The notes beneath the pieces are model-generated. The model ran no database searches. It had not been told where the DNA came from and saw nothing but the letters and a program-made list of their open reading frames with translations. Below, piece by piece: positions 34,185-43,118 of a DNA stretch of 64,000 bases (its first letter is position 1; each line of letters begins with the position of its first letter). The stretch covers positions 1,116,001-1,180,000 of the forward strand of contig NZ_FOCJ01000001.1 of NCBI RefSeq assembly GCF_900110075.1. The letters run 5' to 3'. A program made the translations under genes and the position numbers. Source of the stretch: Paenibacillus sp. OV219. Lineage in GTDB: Bacteria; Bacillota; Bacilli; Paenibacillales; Paenibacillaceae.

Positions 34185-35339
34185 ATGGAACGGGGACCGA
34201 TACTCATCCTTACCGGAGACTACGGCTCAGGTCATATTCAAGCTGCGGCGGCGCTGCGAAATGCGATAAAGGCGACTCATCCGGAGCTTCCCACGATTGT
34301 TATGGATTATATGGCACAGGCGCATCCGCTTGTGCATCCGTTCAGCAAATATATGTATTTGAACGGCGTGCAATCATTTCCTCGTACTTATGGTTATATA
34401 TACAGTAAGACGCGCGGGCAGAATCGGCTGTCCAGCAGCCTCAAGTATATGCACGGATTCGGCCTTGGCAAATTTCTCGCCATGCTGGATCGAGTGAAGC
34501 CTTCGGCCATTATTTCAACATTCCCACTGGCGGCCGGCGCTGCTTCCCTCATGAAGGTAGGAGGGTATTGCCATGCTCCGCTTATTACTGTCATTACTGA
34601 TTTTACAGACCACAGCTACTGGCTTCACCCGCAAACAGACCTATATATCGTCGGCTCTCAGGAAGTCGCGCAACGCTTAACAAGGGTTGGCGTCGATCCT
34701 GGTCGCATCGCAGTCACAGGCATTCCAATCCGTCCTGAATACAGCCGTTCCTATGACAAACAAGCGATTCGGGCTGAGCTCGGATTGCGAAGCGAGCTGC
34801 CGACTCTACTCGTCATGGGCGGTGGCAATGGCTTGATGGGGCAGGAAGTGACGGAGTCGTTGTGCAGCTGGGTGCAAAGCCATGAACGTCCGGATTTGCA
34901 GCTCATCATCGTTTGCGGGCATAATGATAAATTGAAGCAGCAGCTTAGCCGGCTTCGTGAGATTTCGCGAGTGCCGCTGGTCGTCACTGGCTTCACGGAT
35001 CGTATCCCGGAGCTGATGGCAGCTGCCGACATTCTCATTACGAAGTCGGGAGGGCTAACGTCCTCGGAGGCGCTTGCATCGGGGCTGCCGATGCTGATCT
35101 ACAAACCGCTGCCAGGCCAGGAAATCGACAACGCGAACTTCTTGCGTCATTCCGGTGCGGCGATGCATCTGTCCAGTCTCGATGAACTGAAGCACGCAGT
35201 CCAGATGCTGCTAAGCAACCCTTCGCATTTGGAGGCGATGCGCCGCCAAGCACTGTGCGTCAGCAAGCCTTACGCTGCTGATTCAGCAGCTCAAATCGCA
35301 GCAGCACTTGTCTATCAGGCGAACAAAATAACCGTATAA
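34185..35339 (+). CDS. MGDG-synthase/UgtP-like glycosyltransferase (GT28)
   Basis: About 384 residues. The N-terminal MGDG_synth domain begins ILTGDYGSGHIQAAAALRNA, and the C-terminal GT28 domain has TKSGGLTSSEALASGLPMLIYKPLPGQE, the UDP-sugar-binding region. Relatives such as UgtP transfer glucose from UDP-glucose to diacylglycerol at the inner membrane face, making LTA anchors. The LtaS-type gene at 14.3 kb is a possible functional partner. ATG at 34185 has AGAGGGAG upstream; ATG at 34161 is an alternative. The gene is followed by an aldo/keto reductase 18 bp away. Confidence 0.87.
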   Translation: MERGPILILTGDYGSGHIQAAAALRNAIKATHPELPTIVMDYMAQAHPLVHPFSKYMYLNGVQSFPRTYGYIYSKTRGQNRLSSSLKYMHGFGLGKFLAMLDRVKPSAIISTFPLAAGAASLMKVGGYCHAPLITVITDFTDHSYWLHPQTDLYIVGSQEVAQRLTRVGVDPGRIAVTGIPIRPEYSRSYDKQAIRAELGLRSELPTLLVMGGGNGLMGQEVTESLCSWVQSHERPDLQLIIVCGHNDKLKQQLSRLREISRVPLVVTGFTDRIPELMAAADILITKSGGLTSSEALASGLPMLIYKPLPGQEIDNANFLRHSGAAMHLSSLDELKHAVQMLLSNPSHLEAMRRQALCVSKPYAADSAAQIAAALVYQANKITV

Positions 35340-35357
35340 GAGGAGTAGTGGCGATTT

Positions 35358-36278
35358 ATGAAATATCGGAGACTTGGCAAGACGGATCTGAACGTATCTG
35401 TTATCGGTATTGGTACATGGCAATTTGGAGGCGAGTGGGGTCAGGATTATACGCAGGCTGAAGCGGACGCGATTCTTGACCGTGCAGCAGAGCTTGGTAT
35501 TAACTTGATCGACACGGCGGAGTGCTATGGCGACCATCTGTCGGAAGCGTTCATCGGGGATTATCTTTCACGCCGGAAGCGGGAAGAATGGGTCGTCGCT
35601 ACGAAATTCGGCCATCACTTCCATGAGCGCTTCACCCGGACGGATAAGTTCGCGCCGGAAGACATCGTGCAGCAGCTTGATGCCTCGCTGAAAGCGCTTC
35701 GGACAGATTACATAGATCTCTACCAGTTCCACTCCGGCCCGGATGCCGTGTTCGATAATGATGAGCTCTGGACGGTGCTCGATAAGCAGGTAGCTGCGGG
35801 CAAAATCAGACATCTCGGTACTTCTATCGGGAGTAACAGCAACTCGCATCAAGTTGATGCCTCCACAAAGGTCGGTTCGAAGGTCATCCAAGTGGTATAT
35901 AACCGTCTGGATCAAGCTCCTGAGAAAGACGTATTCCCATCCTGTATCAGACAGGATCTTGGCGTATTGGCGCGTGTCCCGCTTGCAAGCGGCTATCTCA
36001 GCGGCAAGTACAAGCCGGGCGCTGTGTTCGACACGACTGATGTGCGTCATCGCCATGACCAGGAGAGCACGCTGCTCAAGCTGCAGGAAGTGGAGCGGAT
36101 CGCGAAGGAAGAGGTGCCATCAGGCGTTGATATGGCGGCATGGGCGCTTGCTTGGTGCTTGAAGCATCCAGCCGTTACCGCTGTAATTCCAGGCTGTAAG
36201 AACCCCGCGCAGGTCGATTCCAACGCAAGTGTCGTTGCACTGCTCGAAGATTCGCATCCGCAAGATATGAAGCAATAA
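35358..36278 (+). CDS. Aldo/keto reductase
   Basis: A 306-residue NAD(P)H-dependent TIM-barrel oxidoreductase. The catalytic tetrad is visible: Asp in LIDTAECYGD with the Tyr of the same segment, Lys in VVATKFGHH and His in YQFHSGPDA. The C-terminal CLKHPAVTAVIPGCKNPAQVDSN carries the cofactor-binding loop. RBS AGAGGAG lies before the ATG. Substrate unknown. Probably co-transcribed with the upstream glycosyltransferase; a hairpin terminator follows. Confidence 0.92.
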   Translation: MKYRRLGKTDLNVSVIGIGTWQFGGEWGQDYTQAEADAILDRAAELGINLIDTAECYGDHLSEAFIGDYLSRRKREEWVVATKFGHHFHERFTRTDKFAPEDIVQQLDASLKALRTDYIDLYQFHSGPDAVFDNDELWTVLDKQVAAGKIRHLGTSIGSNSNSHQVDASTKVGSKVIQVVYNRLDQAPEKDVFPSCIRQDLGVLARVPLASGYLSGKYKPGAVFDTTDVRHRHDQESTLLKLQEVERIAKEEVPSGVDMAAWALAWCLKHPAVTAVIPGCKNPAQVDSNASVVALLEDSHPQDMKQ

Positions 36279-36284
36279 AACGCG

Positions 36285-36334
36285 AGGGGCTGCTTAATGT
36301 GAAGCTGATAATTAGCTTCCGGGGCAGCCCTTAT
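36285..36334 (+). terminator. Intrinsic terminator
   Basis: AGGGGCTGC pairs with GCAGCCCTT, with an inner GAAGCT/AGCTTC extension and a T-rich tail. Confidence 0.75.
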
Positions 36335-36432
36335 TTTGTCCCATAAAATAATAATTGAAGTACATCCCGTCCAGATGGTACGTTTATAGTTGATTATCGT
36401 TTCATGTGAAAGGCTCTGGGAGGTTGACACTT

Positions 36433-37683
36433 ATGCTGAAACTGCGCCGAACAAGCTGCTTCAGTGCATGTTTATTGTTGTTTATCCAAGTATGTTTTCT
36501 TGCGTCGCCCTCGCATGCGGAAGGGCTAACCAATGATGAACCGAATATCATTTCTGAGTCAGCTGTGCTCATGGATGCCCAAACGGGGACTGTTCTGTAT
36601 GCGCAGAACGCGGATAAGGAGCAATTTCCAGCAAGCATCACGAAGATTGTGACCGGCATTGTAGCCTTAGAGAATGAAAGCGCTTTATCAAGCTTGGTAA
36701 CCGTCTCTAAAGAAGCGCGCGGTGAAGACGGCACACGAATCTACTTGGCAGAAGGCGAGCAGGTGACGCTGGAGAAGCTGCTGTATGGTATGCTAATGAA
36801 TTCGGGCAATGACGCAGCGACTGCGATTGCTGAATATATGGATGGTACGAAGGCGAAGTTTGCTGAGCGGATGAACGCTTGGGTGAAAGAAAAGGCTGGC
36901 GCGGAGCATACCCATTTCGTTAATCCGAGCGGCCTGCCGGACAAGACACAGGTGACGACGGCGCGCGATATGGCCAATATCGCGAGGTATGCCATGCAGA
37001 ACGAGAAGTTCCGCCAGATCGTGGCTACGAAGCGGATGCCTTGGGTCGGCAAAGAATGGACGTCTACGCTCATCAACCATAACGAGCTGCTCAAGGACTA
37101 TGAAGGCGCAACCGGCATAAAGAATGGCTATACAGAAGCGTCAGGTTTTACACTGGTTGCTTCGGCAAAGCGAGATGGGATGGAGTTGATCGGTGTCCTG
37201 TTGAAGTCGCCTTCGAAGGCAGTTGTGTATAAGGATATGCGCAATTTGCTCGACTATGGATTTGCGAGTTATGAGCTTCAGCAGGTAATAAGTAGCGATC
37301 AAGCTTATCCATTTATGAGCGAGGAGCCAGCGCATTTTATCGCGAGAGAGCCGATATGGGCGGTGCTGCGTAAAGGGGATATACCTAGCGTGGGCGTGAC
37401 GGAAGACGGCGATGTGATGGTTACCAGCTCGCTTGGCACGGTCAAGGCGGGTACGATGGAACCGGTGAAGCCGACGGTAGAATCGGTGATTGCGGAGTCT
37501 CCAGAAATGACTGCAGATATAGCTAGCACTGCGGTTGCTAAGTCGGCTGATGCGTCAACTGAGCCAACGCGCGGGCAGAAGCTGTCGATCTTTTTTGTAT
37601 GGATGGGCTTACTTGTTTATTTGGCAATCCTCGCGTATATTCGATTGAAGCGGCAGCAGCAGGAGCACGGTCGTGGGTTATAA
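36433..37683 (+). CDS. D-alanyl-D-alanine carboxypeptidase (S11, DacF type)
   Basis: A 416-residue penicillin-binding protein that trims the peptidoglycan pentapeptide. It has a signal peptide (about 1-28, ending FLASPSHA), the SxxK motif SITK with the catalytic Ser near residue 69, SGN in MNSGNDAAT, and the third motif as KNG in GIKNGYTEASG where KTG is the textbook form. A C-terminal single membrane segment (LSIFFVWMGLLVYLAILAYI) anchors it. ATG at 36433 has GGGAGGT 9 nt upstream. Confidence 0.88.
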   Translation: MLKLRRTSCFSACLLLFIQVCFLASPSHAEGLTNDEPNIISESAVLMDAQTGTVLYAQNADKEQFPASITKIVTGIVALENESALSSLVTVSKEARGEDGTRIYLAEGEQVTLEKLLYGMLMNSGNDAATAIAEYMDGTKAKFAERMNAWVKEKAGAEHTHFVNPSGLPDKTQVTTARDMANIARYAMQNEKFRQIVATKRMPWVGKEWTSTLINHNELLKDYEGATGIKNGYTEASGFTLVASAKRDGMELIGVLLKSPSKAVVYKDMRNLLDYGFASYELQQVISSDQAYPFMSEEPAHFIAREPIWAVLRKGDIPSVGVTEDGDVMVTSSLGTVKAGTMEPVKPTVESVIAESPEMTADIASTAVAKSADASTEPTRGQKLSIFFVWMGLLVYLAILAYIRLKRQQQEHGRGL

Positions 37684-37777
37684 AGCTATCCTTTTCCATA
37701 ATTGGCAAAGAGGTAATTTGGTGTTCGGTGGCGTATATATTACATGTAACCGTATCCAAAACGAGGAGATGGGCGCG

Positions 37778-38065
37778 ATGAGAATTGTGGTGGAACAGTC
37801 GGCTGCACGCTGGTATATGAGAGAATTGGATTTAACTAGTGGCGATCATTTGCGGATATTCGTTCGGTTAGGTGGCAGCGGCAGCGTTCAACCTGGTTTT
37901 TCGCTCGGAGTAATGAAGGATACACCTCGAAATCCAGGCCTGCATCAGGTTGTGGAAGGGATTACGTTCTACATGGAAGAAGACAATTTATGGTATCTGG
38001 AAGAGAAGGATCTGTACCTGCGGTTTAATGATCATGAAGATGATATTTTGATGGAAATCGGATAA
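37778..38065 (+). CDS. HesB/YneR-like protein (cysteine-free)
   Basis: A 95-residue protein with the HesB/IscA-like beta fold: RIVVEQSAARWYMREL, LRIFVRLGGSG, FSLGVMKDTPR and FYMEEDNLWYLEEKDLYLRF. Unlike iron-sulfur carriers it has no cysteine, as in the YneR-type subfamily, so cluster binding through the classic three Cys is excluded. ATG at 37778 with GAGGAG about 10 nt before it. Role unknown. Confidence 0.8.
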   Translation: MRIVVEQSAARWYMRELDLTSGDHLRIFVRLGGSGSVQPGFSLGVMKDTPRNPGLHQVVEGITFYMEEDNLWYLEEKDLYLRFNDHEDDILMEIG

Positions 38066-38115
38066 TTGGGTAAGGGTCGGACATAGTCGAACATAAATAG
38101 GACGGTGCGCCTCAC

Positions 38116-38625
38116 TTGTTGTATCACTTTAGCGAAGACCCGAATATCAAGTTATTTACGCCGAGACAGCTGGAATACCGGCTTGACGAACCGGCGATGG
38201 TGTGGGCGATTGACGCTTTCTATGCGGTGCATTATTACTTCCCGCGGGATTGTCCTCGGATCTGTTTGTGGCCTATGAAGGGGACGACTGCTGAAGACAG
38301 AGAGCGGTTCTTCGGTTTGTCTTGTACGGAGCGGCTATTGGCGATTGAGTCTGCTTGGCTGGATCGACTGCGGACGACGGTATTGTATCGGTACAGATTT
38401 GATGATGCGGACTTCGAGTTGTACGAAGCGAATGCGGGGTATTATACAGCGACAAAGGAAGTGAAGCCGGTCTCGGTCGAGCGGATGGATGATCTGCTTC
38501 AGTGGATTGTAAGCGCTGGTGTGGAGCTTCGCGTTATGCCGAGTTTGCAGCAGCTTCGAGATGCGGTGCTGACGTCGACGGTAAATTTCTCGATGATACG
38601 GATGAAGAATGCAAGGTCGACGTGA
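38116..38625 (+). CDS. DUF6886 family protein
   Basis: A 169-residue protein beginning LYHFSEDPNIKLFTPR, with VWAIDAFYAVHYYFPRDCPRICLW, a pattern I recall for DUF6886. Function unknown; the HFSE and YFPRDCPR elements are likely ligand or active-site residues. It apparently starts at one of two tandem TTG codons (38116 or 38119), with only a weak upstream site (AGGACGGTG). It sits 50 bp after the HesB-like gene. Confidence 0.75.
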   Translation: MLYHFSEDPNIKLFTPRQLEYRLDEPAMVWAIDAFYAVHYYFPRDCPRICLWPMKGTTAEDRERFFGLSCTERLLAIESAWLDRLRTTVLYRYRFDDADFELYEANAGYYTATKEVKPVSVERMDDLLQWIVSAGVELRVMPSLQQLRDAVLTSTVNFSMIRMKNARST

Positions 38626-38703
38626 GGGCAGGCTATTACAGCTTGCCCTTCTGTTATTTGGCAGGCTATAATGATTCATCAACGTTTACAGGGCGTGAGT
38701 GCG

Positions 38704-39579
38704 ATGGATTTCAAGAAATATAAGACATTCCAGGTTGTTGCCGATACGCTTAACTTAACGAGAGCGGCTGATCAGCTCGGATACACGCAGCCAACCATTA
38801 CGCTGCAGCTCCAGTCATTGGAGAGCGAGCTCGGTGTGACGTTGCTCGACCGAGTGGGGAAGAAAACGTATTTGACCCCTGCGGGCAAAGTAGTGAAGCA
38901 GTATGTGGATCAGACGTTTGCGCTCATGGATGAAATGGAAGCCGAGCTGCGCAAGCTTGATGACCCTCATGGTTTGCTCACTGTTGCAGCGCCTGAATTT
39001 TATTGTACGCAATATTTGTCGCTCATCATCCATTCCTATATTTCGGAAAATCCGAAGGTAAAGCTACAGCTGTTCTCCTGCGACAGCAACGATGCGATGA
39101 AGAAGGTCGCGGTGGGCGAAGCGGATTTGGCGATTATCGCAGGGCCATGCGATTCCCCGCAGATGGAAACGATGCCGCTCGGTAAAGAAGACCTCGTGCT
39201 CGTGACGACGAAGGAGCTCTTCGAGCAGCACGATACGCAGGAGCTGCTGGCGTCGTATCCGTTCATCACGTACAAGTCGGGCTCCAACATCCAGCGGCTG
39301 GTGAACGAATGCTTGCAGGATTATGGCATCACGCCGGACAAGTACATCGAATGTGTATCCGACGAGACGATCAAGCGGACCGTGATGTACCACACAGGCA
39401 CGGCCCTTCTCGGATCGGCGCTCGTCGAAGAAGAGCTACGCAAAGGCACACTCGCCGAGATCCACCGCTTCCCTGGTGTTATCGAAACGTCTATGGTCAT
39501 CCTAAAAAAACGTGCCGACGAGCAAAATATCCGTTCCTTCTCCGAGATCGTGCAGCGGATTTGGAAGGAATGGGGATAA
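38704..39579 (+). CDS. LysR-family transcriptional regulator
   Basis: A 291-residue LTTR. The N-terminal HTH is TLNLTRAADQLGYTQPTITLQLQSLESELGVTLLDR, and the C-terminal effector domain follows (LTVAAPEFYCTQYLSLIIHS through VILKKRADEQNIRSFSEIV). ATG at 38704 is chosen as the conserved N-terminus (MDFKKYKTFQVVADT); its ribosome binding site is weak. No divergent target gene is adjacent, so its regulon is unclear. A terminator separates it from rocF. Confidence 0.92.
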   Translation: MDFKKYKTFQVVADTLNLTRAADQLGYTQPTITLQLQSLESELGVTLLDRVGKKTYLTPAGKVVKQYVDQTFALMDEMEAELRKLDDPHGLLTVAAPEFYCTQYLSLIIHSYISENPKVKLQLFSCDSNDAMKKVAVGEADLAIIAGPCDSPQMETMPLGKEDLVLVTTKELFEQHDTQELLASYPFITYKSGSNIQRLVNECLQDYGITPDKYIECVSDETIKRTVMYHTGTALLGSALVEEELRKGTLAEIHRFPGVIETSMVILKKRADEQNIRSFSEIVQRIWKEWG

Positions 39580-39609
39580 AGGGCTCGGCTAAGCGGCAAG
39601 TTTGTGTTT

Positions 39610-39652
39610 AACCTCCAGTTCTCGCGAGTTAGCGGGGAGTGGAGGTTTTTTT
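39610..39652 (+). terminator. Intrinsic terminator after the LysR gene
   Basis: AACCTCCA pairs with TGGAGGTT around an internal CTCGC/GCGGGG-containing loop, followed by a T7 run. Confidence 0.85.
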
Positions 39653-39900
39653 GTGCTGAGGCAGCCTACCGTGACTGTGGCGGACCTGTATCTTACCGTC
39701 AACCGGCAAGTCCCTTCGACTTCGGCGCGTGGGAGTCGCCGCACTGCTGCTCTCCCTCGCGATGTAGTCGAACAACAGACTTTTCGTTCCTTCTTGATGC
39801 ATAAGCATTTCCAATCGTAATCATTGATTTATTCAATTTTTTCGCGAAAACGGGCTATGTTACAATACATGTACACGAAAAGATGGAAGGAGTGCTGCAC

Positions 39901-40812
39901 ATGAACGCGGTGAAGAATAACAACATTTCCATTATTGGTGTACCGCTGCAATACGGCGCAGACCGTAAAGGTGTCGACCTTGGACCGGATGCGATCCGCG
40001 GCGCGAATTTGCATGAACGACTGAAAGCGCTTGGCTTTAACATAAATGATTTGGGCAACCTCGATGTCCACCGGATGCTCACTGCTCCCCAAGAAGGAGA
40101 GAAGCTGAAGCATCTGAGCGAAATCGTACGCGTCAATCAGGAGCTGTGCGAACGCGTCTCAAGTGAAATGGGCAAAGGCCAATTCCCGCTCGTACTGGGC
40201 GGTGACCATAGCATTGCAATTGGAACAATCAAGGGCGTCCTGCAGCACGTGAAACGGCTCGGCGTTATCTGGTTTGATGCGCATACGGATGTGAACACGC
40301 ATGAGACGACCCAGTCTGGCAACATTCATGGCATGTCGCTCGCTGCGGCGCTCGGATACGGACATCCCGAACTTGTTAACATTGGCGGGGCGGAGAACAA
40401 GCTGCTTCCGGAAAATGTGGTCATTATCGGCGCTCGCTCGATCGATCCAGGCGAGCGTGCGTTCCTTAAACAAAAAGGAATACGCGTGTTCACGATGCAT
40501 GACATCGACAAGAGCGGTATGAAGCAGGTGATGGAAGAAGCGATGGAGATCGTCACGAACGGAACCGACGGCGTCCACCTGAGCTTGGACCTCGATGGCA
40601 TGGACCCAGGCGTGGCGCCAGGTGTAGGTACTCCTGTGAACGGAGGCATGTCGTATAGGGAGAGCCATTTTGCGATGGAGCTTCTGTTTGAACGCAATAT
40701 TCTTGTATCTGCGGAGTTTGTGGAAGTGAACCCGATGCTTGATCAGCATAATATTACAGCCGTTGCGGCAGTTGAATTGATCGGCTCTGTTTTTGGCGAA
40801 CGTATCCTGTAG
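39901..40812 (+). CDS. rocF: Arginase
   Basis: A 303-residue binuclear manganese enzyme hydrolysing arginine to ornithine and urea. All metal ligands are present: GGDHS (His), DAHTDVN (Asp, His, Asp) and SLDLDGMDP (two Asp). Substrate-binding SGNIHGM with the catalytic His and the Glu in AEFVEVNP are also present. ATG at 39901 with AAGGAG 9 nt upstream. It heads an operon with rocD and a second arginase-like gene; the urea produced could not be degraded by any urease seen in the window. Confidence 0.95.
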   Translation: MNAVKNNNISIIGVPLQYGADRKGVDLGPDAIRGANLHERLKALGFNINDLGNLDVHRMLTAPQEGEKLKHLSEIVRVNQELCERVSSEMGKGQFPLVLGGDHSIAIGTIKGVLQHVKRLGVIWFDAHTDVNTHETTQSGNIHGMSLAAALGYGHPELVNIGGAENKLLPENVVIIGARSIDPGERAFLKQKGIRVFTMHDIDKSGMKQVMEEAMEIVTNGTDGVHLSLDLDGMDPGVAPGVGTPVNGGMSYRESHFAMELLFERNILVSAEFVEVNPMLDQHNITAVAAVELIGSVFGERIL

Positions 40813-40854
40813 GTGCATACGATACAGGAGATAAGTATAGAGGAGAGTGGCAGG

Positions 40855-42045
40855 ATGGAAACGACAACAAGCCGCATTATCGAGCAAACGGAGCGTTTCG
40901 GCGCGCATAACTATCATCCGCTGCCAATTGTCATTTCGAAGGCGGAAGGTGTATGGGTTGAGGATCCGGAAGGCAACAAGTTCATGGATATGCTGAGCGC
41001 TTACTCGGCGCTTAACCATGGTCACCGCCATCCGCGTATCATCGCGGCGCTCAAGGAGCAAGCGGATAAAGTCACGCTCACTTCGCGTGCGTTCCATAAC
41101 GACCAGCTCGGGCTGTTCTATGAGAAACTGACGGCGCTTACGGGTAAGAGGATGATTTTGCCGATGAACACAGGCGCGGAAGCGGTAGAAACAGCGCTGA
41201 AGGCGGTTCGCCGCTGGGCTTACAGCGTGAAGCAGGTGCCGGAGAATCAAGCGGAAATTATCGTGTGCGATGGCAATTTCCACGGACGGACAATTACGAT
41301 CACTTCATTCTCCTCCTCGGATGAATATAAGCAAGGCTTCGGCCCATTCACACCAGGGTTCAAAATCATCCCTTATGGCGACATTGAAGCGCTCAAGGCC
41401 GCGATTACGCCAAACACGGCTGCTTTTCTGGTCGAGCCGATTCAAGGCGAAGCAGGCATCGTAATGCCACCGGAAGGTTTCCTGGGGAAAGCGTCAGAGC
41501 TCTGCAAGGCGAACAATGTACTGCTCGTGGCGGATGAAATTCAAACTGGCTTCGGGCGTACGGGCCGCATGTTTGCGAGCGACTGGGAATCCATCGTCCC
41601 TGACATGTACATCATGGGCAAAGCGCTCGGCGGCGGCGTGTTCCCGATCTCGGCTGTAGCAGCGAATGAGGACATTCTCGGCGTGTTTAGTCCCGGCTCT
41701 CACGGTTCCACTTTTGGCGGTAACCCGCTCGGCTGTGCAGTTGCGATTGCTGCGCTCGACGTGCTGCAGGACGAAGAACTGGTGAAGCGCTCGAATGAGC
41801 TAGGGAATTATTTTATCGAGAAATTGCGTCAAATTAACAGCCCTGCTATAAAAGAAGTACGCGGCCGTGGCTTGTTCATCGGGGTAGAATTGCATGGAGA
41901 AGCACGTCCCTATTGCGAGAAGCTGAAAGAACTTGGTATTCTATGCAAAGAAACACATGAGACGACCATTCGCTTCGCGCCTCCGCTTACGATTTCGAAG
42001 GAGCAGCTCGATTGGGCGATCTTGCGCATTAAACAGCTTTTCTAA
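40855..42045 (+). CDS. rocD: Ornithine aminotransferase
   Basis: A 396-residue class-III PLP aminotransferase converting ornithine and 2-oxoglutarate to glutamate semialdehyde and glutamate. Landmarks: [34 protein letters not shown] (Asp contacting the PLP ring) and [15 protein letters not shown] with the Schiff-base Lys near residue 259. AGAGGAG lies upstream of the ATG at 40855. It lies 42 bp after rocF and 19 bp before the arginase paralogue, so all three are one operon. Confidence 0.95.
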   Translation: METTTSRIIEQTERFGAHNYHPLPIVISKAEGVWVEDPEGNKFMDMLSAYSALNHGHRHPRIIAALKEQADKVTLTSRAFHNDQLGLFYEKLTALTGKRMILPMNTGAEAVETALKAVRRWAYSVKQVPENQAEIIVCDGNFHGRTITITSFSSSDEYKQGFGPFTPGFKIIPYGDIEALKAAITPNTAAFLVEPIQGEAGIVMPPEGFLGKASELCKANNVLLVADEIQTGFGRTGRMFASDWESIVPDMYIMGKALGGGVFPISAVAANEDILGVFSPGSHGSTFGGNPLGCAVAIAALDVLQDEELVKRSNELGNYFIEKLRQINSPAIKEVRGRGLFIGVELHGEARPYCEKLKELGILCKETHETTIRFAPPLTISKEQLDWAILRIKQLF

Positions 42046-42064
42046 GTAGAGGACGGTGCAGAAC

Positions 42065-43003
42065 ATGACAGAATCGACAAATTCAGCAAACCGCACGAAG
42101 AAGCTAAGCTTAATTCATGTGCCATTCGGCCTTGGAGCCGGCCGTCCTGGGACGGAAGAAGGCCCGGAGAGCATGGTGCAGATCGGCCTCATGAGACAGC
42201 TTCGCAAAACCGCTTTCGAAGTTGCAAGCGAGCATAAAGTGAAAGTACCCTCCCACCCGGCAGCAACAACAGGAGACCATATCGGTGGCGTGAAGCATCT
42301 CGCAGAAGTGAAAGAGATGGGCGCTCTTGTTGCGGAGCAGGTGTCACTTGCAGCGAGCAAAGGGCATCTGCCGCTTGTGCTTGGCGGCGACCACAGCGTG
42401 ACGATAGGCGCACTCGCCGGGATGGCTGCGCAAGTGGGAAAGCTAGGTGTAATCTACTTCGATGCACATCCAGGCTTGCAGACAGAAGAGTCGCATCCGA
42501 TTAGCAGAATGGGCAGCATGTCGCTATCCGTTGCACTTGGCAAAGCAAAGTTGAAGCTGGCTGAGTTGAATCGAGATGTACGCGAGAATGCTATAGACAA
42601 AGCCAACGTTGTCCTGATCGGTGTGCGCGACGTGGAGCCGGAAGAGCGCGCAATCATTAAAGCTGAGGGCATTACCGTATTCTCCATGCACGAGATTGAC
42701 CGTATGGGAATCGAGAAAGTAATCTCGAAGGCGGTTGAGGTCGCTGGAAACGGCACAGACGGCATTCATGTCAGCTTCTCGGCAGACTGTCTTGACCCAA
42801 TTGAAGCACCAGGAGTTGACATGCAGGTTCCGGGCGGTCTGACGTACCGGGAAGCGCATTTTGCATGTGAGCTGCTTGCAGAAACGGGCCTCATTCGTTC
42901 CATCGACGTTGTCGAAGTGAACTCCAAGTTGGATGAGAGCAGACGGACAGCTCGTCTCGCTATTGGACTTATTGCATCGCTACTGGGCAAACGCATTCTG
43001 TAA
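42065..43003 (+). CDS. Arginase-family paralogue with degenerate active site
   Basis: A 312-residue ureohydrolase-fold protein, full length and in frame. It keeps GGDHS and the Asp-Ala-His of the next motif, but that motif reads DAHPGLQ (D133-Q139), losing the second Asp (now G137). SGNIHGM is replaced by ISRMGSM, losing the substrate Asn and catalytic His. SLDLDGMDP becomes SFSADCLDP, with the first Asp now S239. VEVN with the Glu is kept. A normal arginase reaction is therefore unlikely; regulation or stabilisation of RocF, or another activity, is inferred. Third gene of the rocF-rocD operon. Confidence 0.85.
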   Translation: MTESTNSANRTKKLSLIHVPFGLGAGRPGTEEGPESMVQIGLMRQLRKTAFEVASEHKVKVPSHPAATTGDHIGGVKHLAEVKEMGALVAEQVSLAASKGHLPLVLGGDHSVTIGALAGMAAQVGKLGVIYFDAHPGLQTEESHPISRMGSMSLSVALGKAKLKLAELNRDVRENAIDKANVVLIGVRDVEPEERAIIKAEGITVFSMHEIDRMGIEKVISKAVEVAGNGTDGIHVSFSADCLDPIEAPGVDMQVPGGLTYREAHFACELLAETGLIRSIDVVEVNSKLDESRRTARLAIGLIASLLGKRIL

Positions 43004-43031
43004 AGTAAAGTGAAGTGAAGTAAACATGAAC

Positions 43032-43089
43032 AAAGCCGTTACGGTGAAGATCCCGCATGGATGCGAGATAATCACTGTAACGGCTTTTT
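43032..43089. terminator. Bidirectional intrinsic terminator
   Basis: AAAGCCGTTACGGTGA pairs with TCACTGTAACGGCTTT, with one mismatch around the middle, and is followed by T residues. It lies between the roc operon and the convergent regulator. Confidence 0.85.
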
Positions 43090-43118
43090 GCTTGGCGCGA
43101 GATGGCCTGCTACTAACG

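Noticed and set aside
36433-37683. KNG instead of KTG in the S11 carboxypeptidase as an inactivating change
   Set aside because: KNG occurs in otherwise normal Firmicute S11 enzymes as far as I recall, and the SxxK and SxN motifs are intact.
37778-38065. Cysteine-free HesB-like protein as a degenerate iron-sulfur carrier
   Set aside because: The YneR-type subfamily normally lacks cysteines, so this is expected.
40159-41283. Long minus-strand open frame (374 codons) across rocF and rocD
   Set aside because: It lies fully antisense to two intact catabolic genes, and its translation is rich in His, Arg and Cys with no family-like motif.
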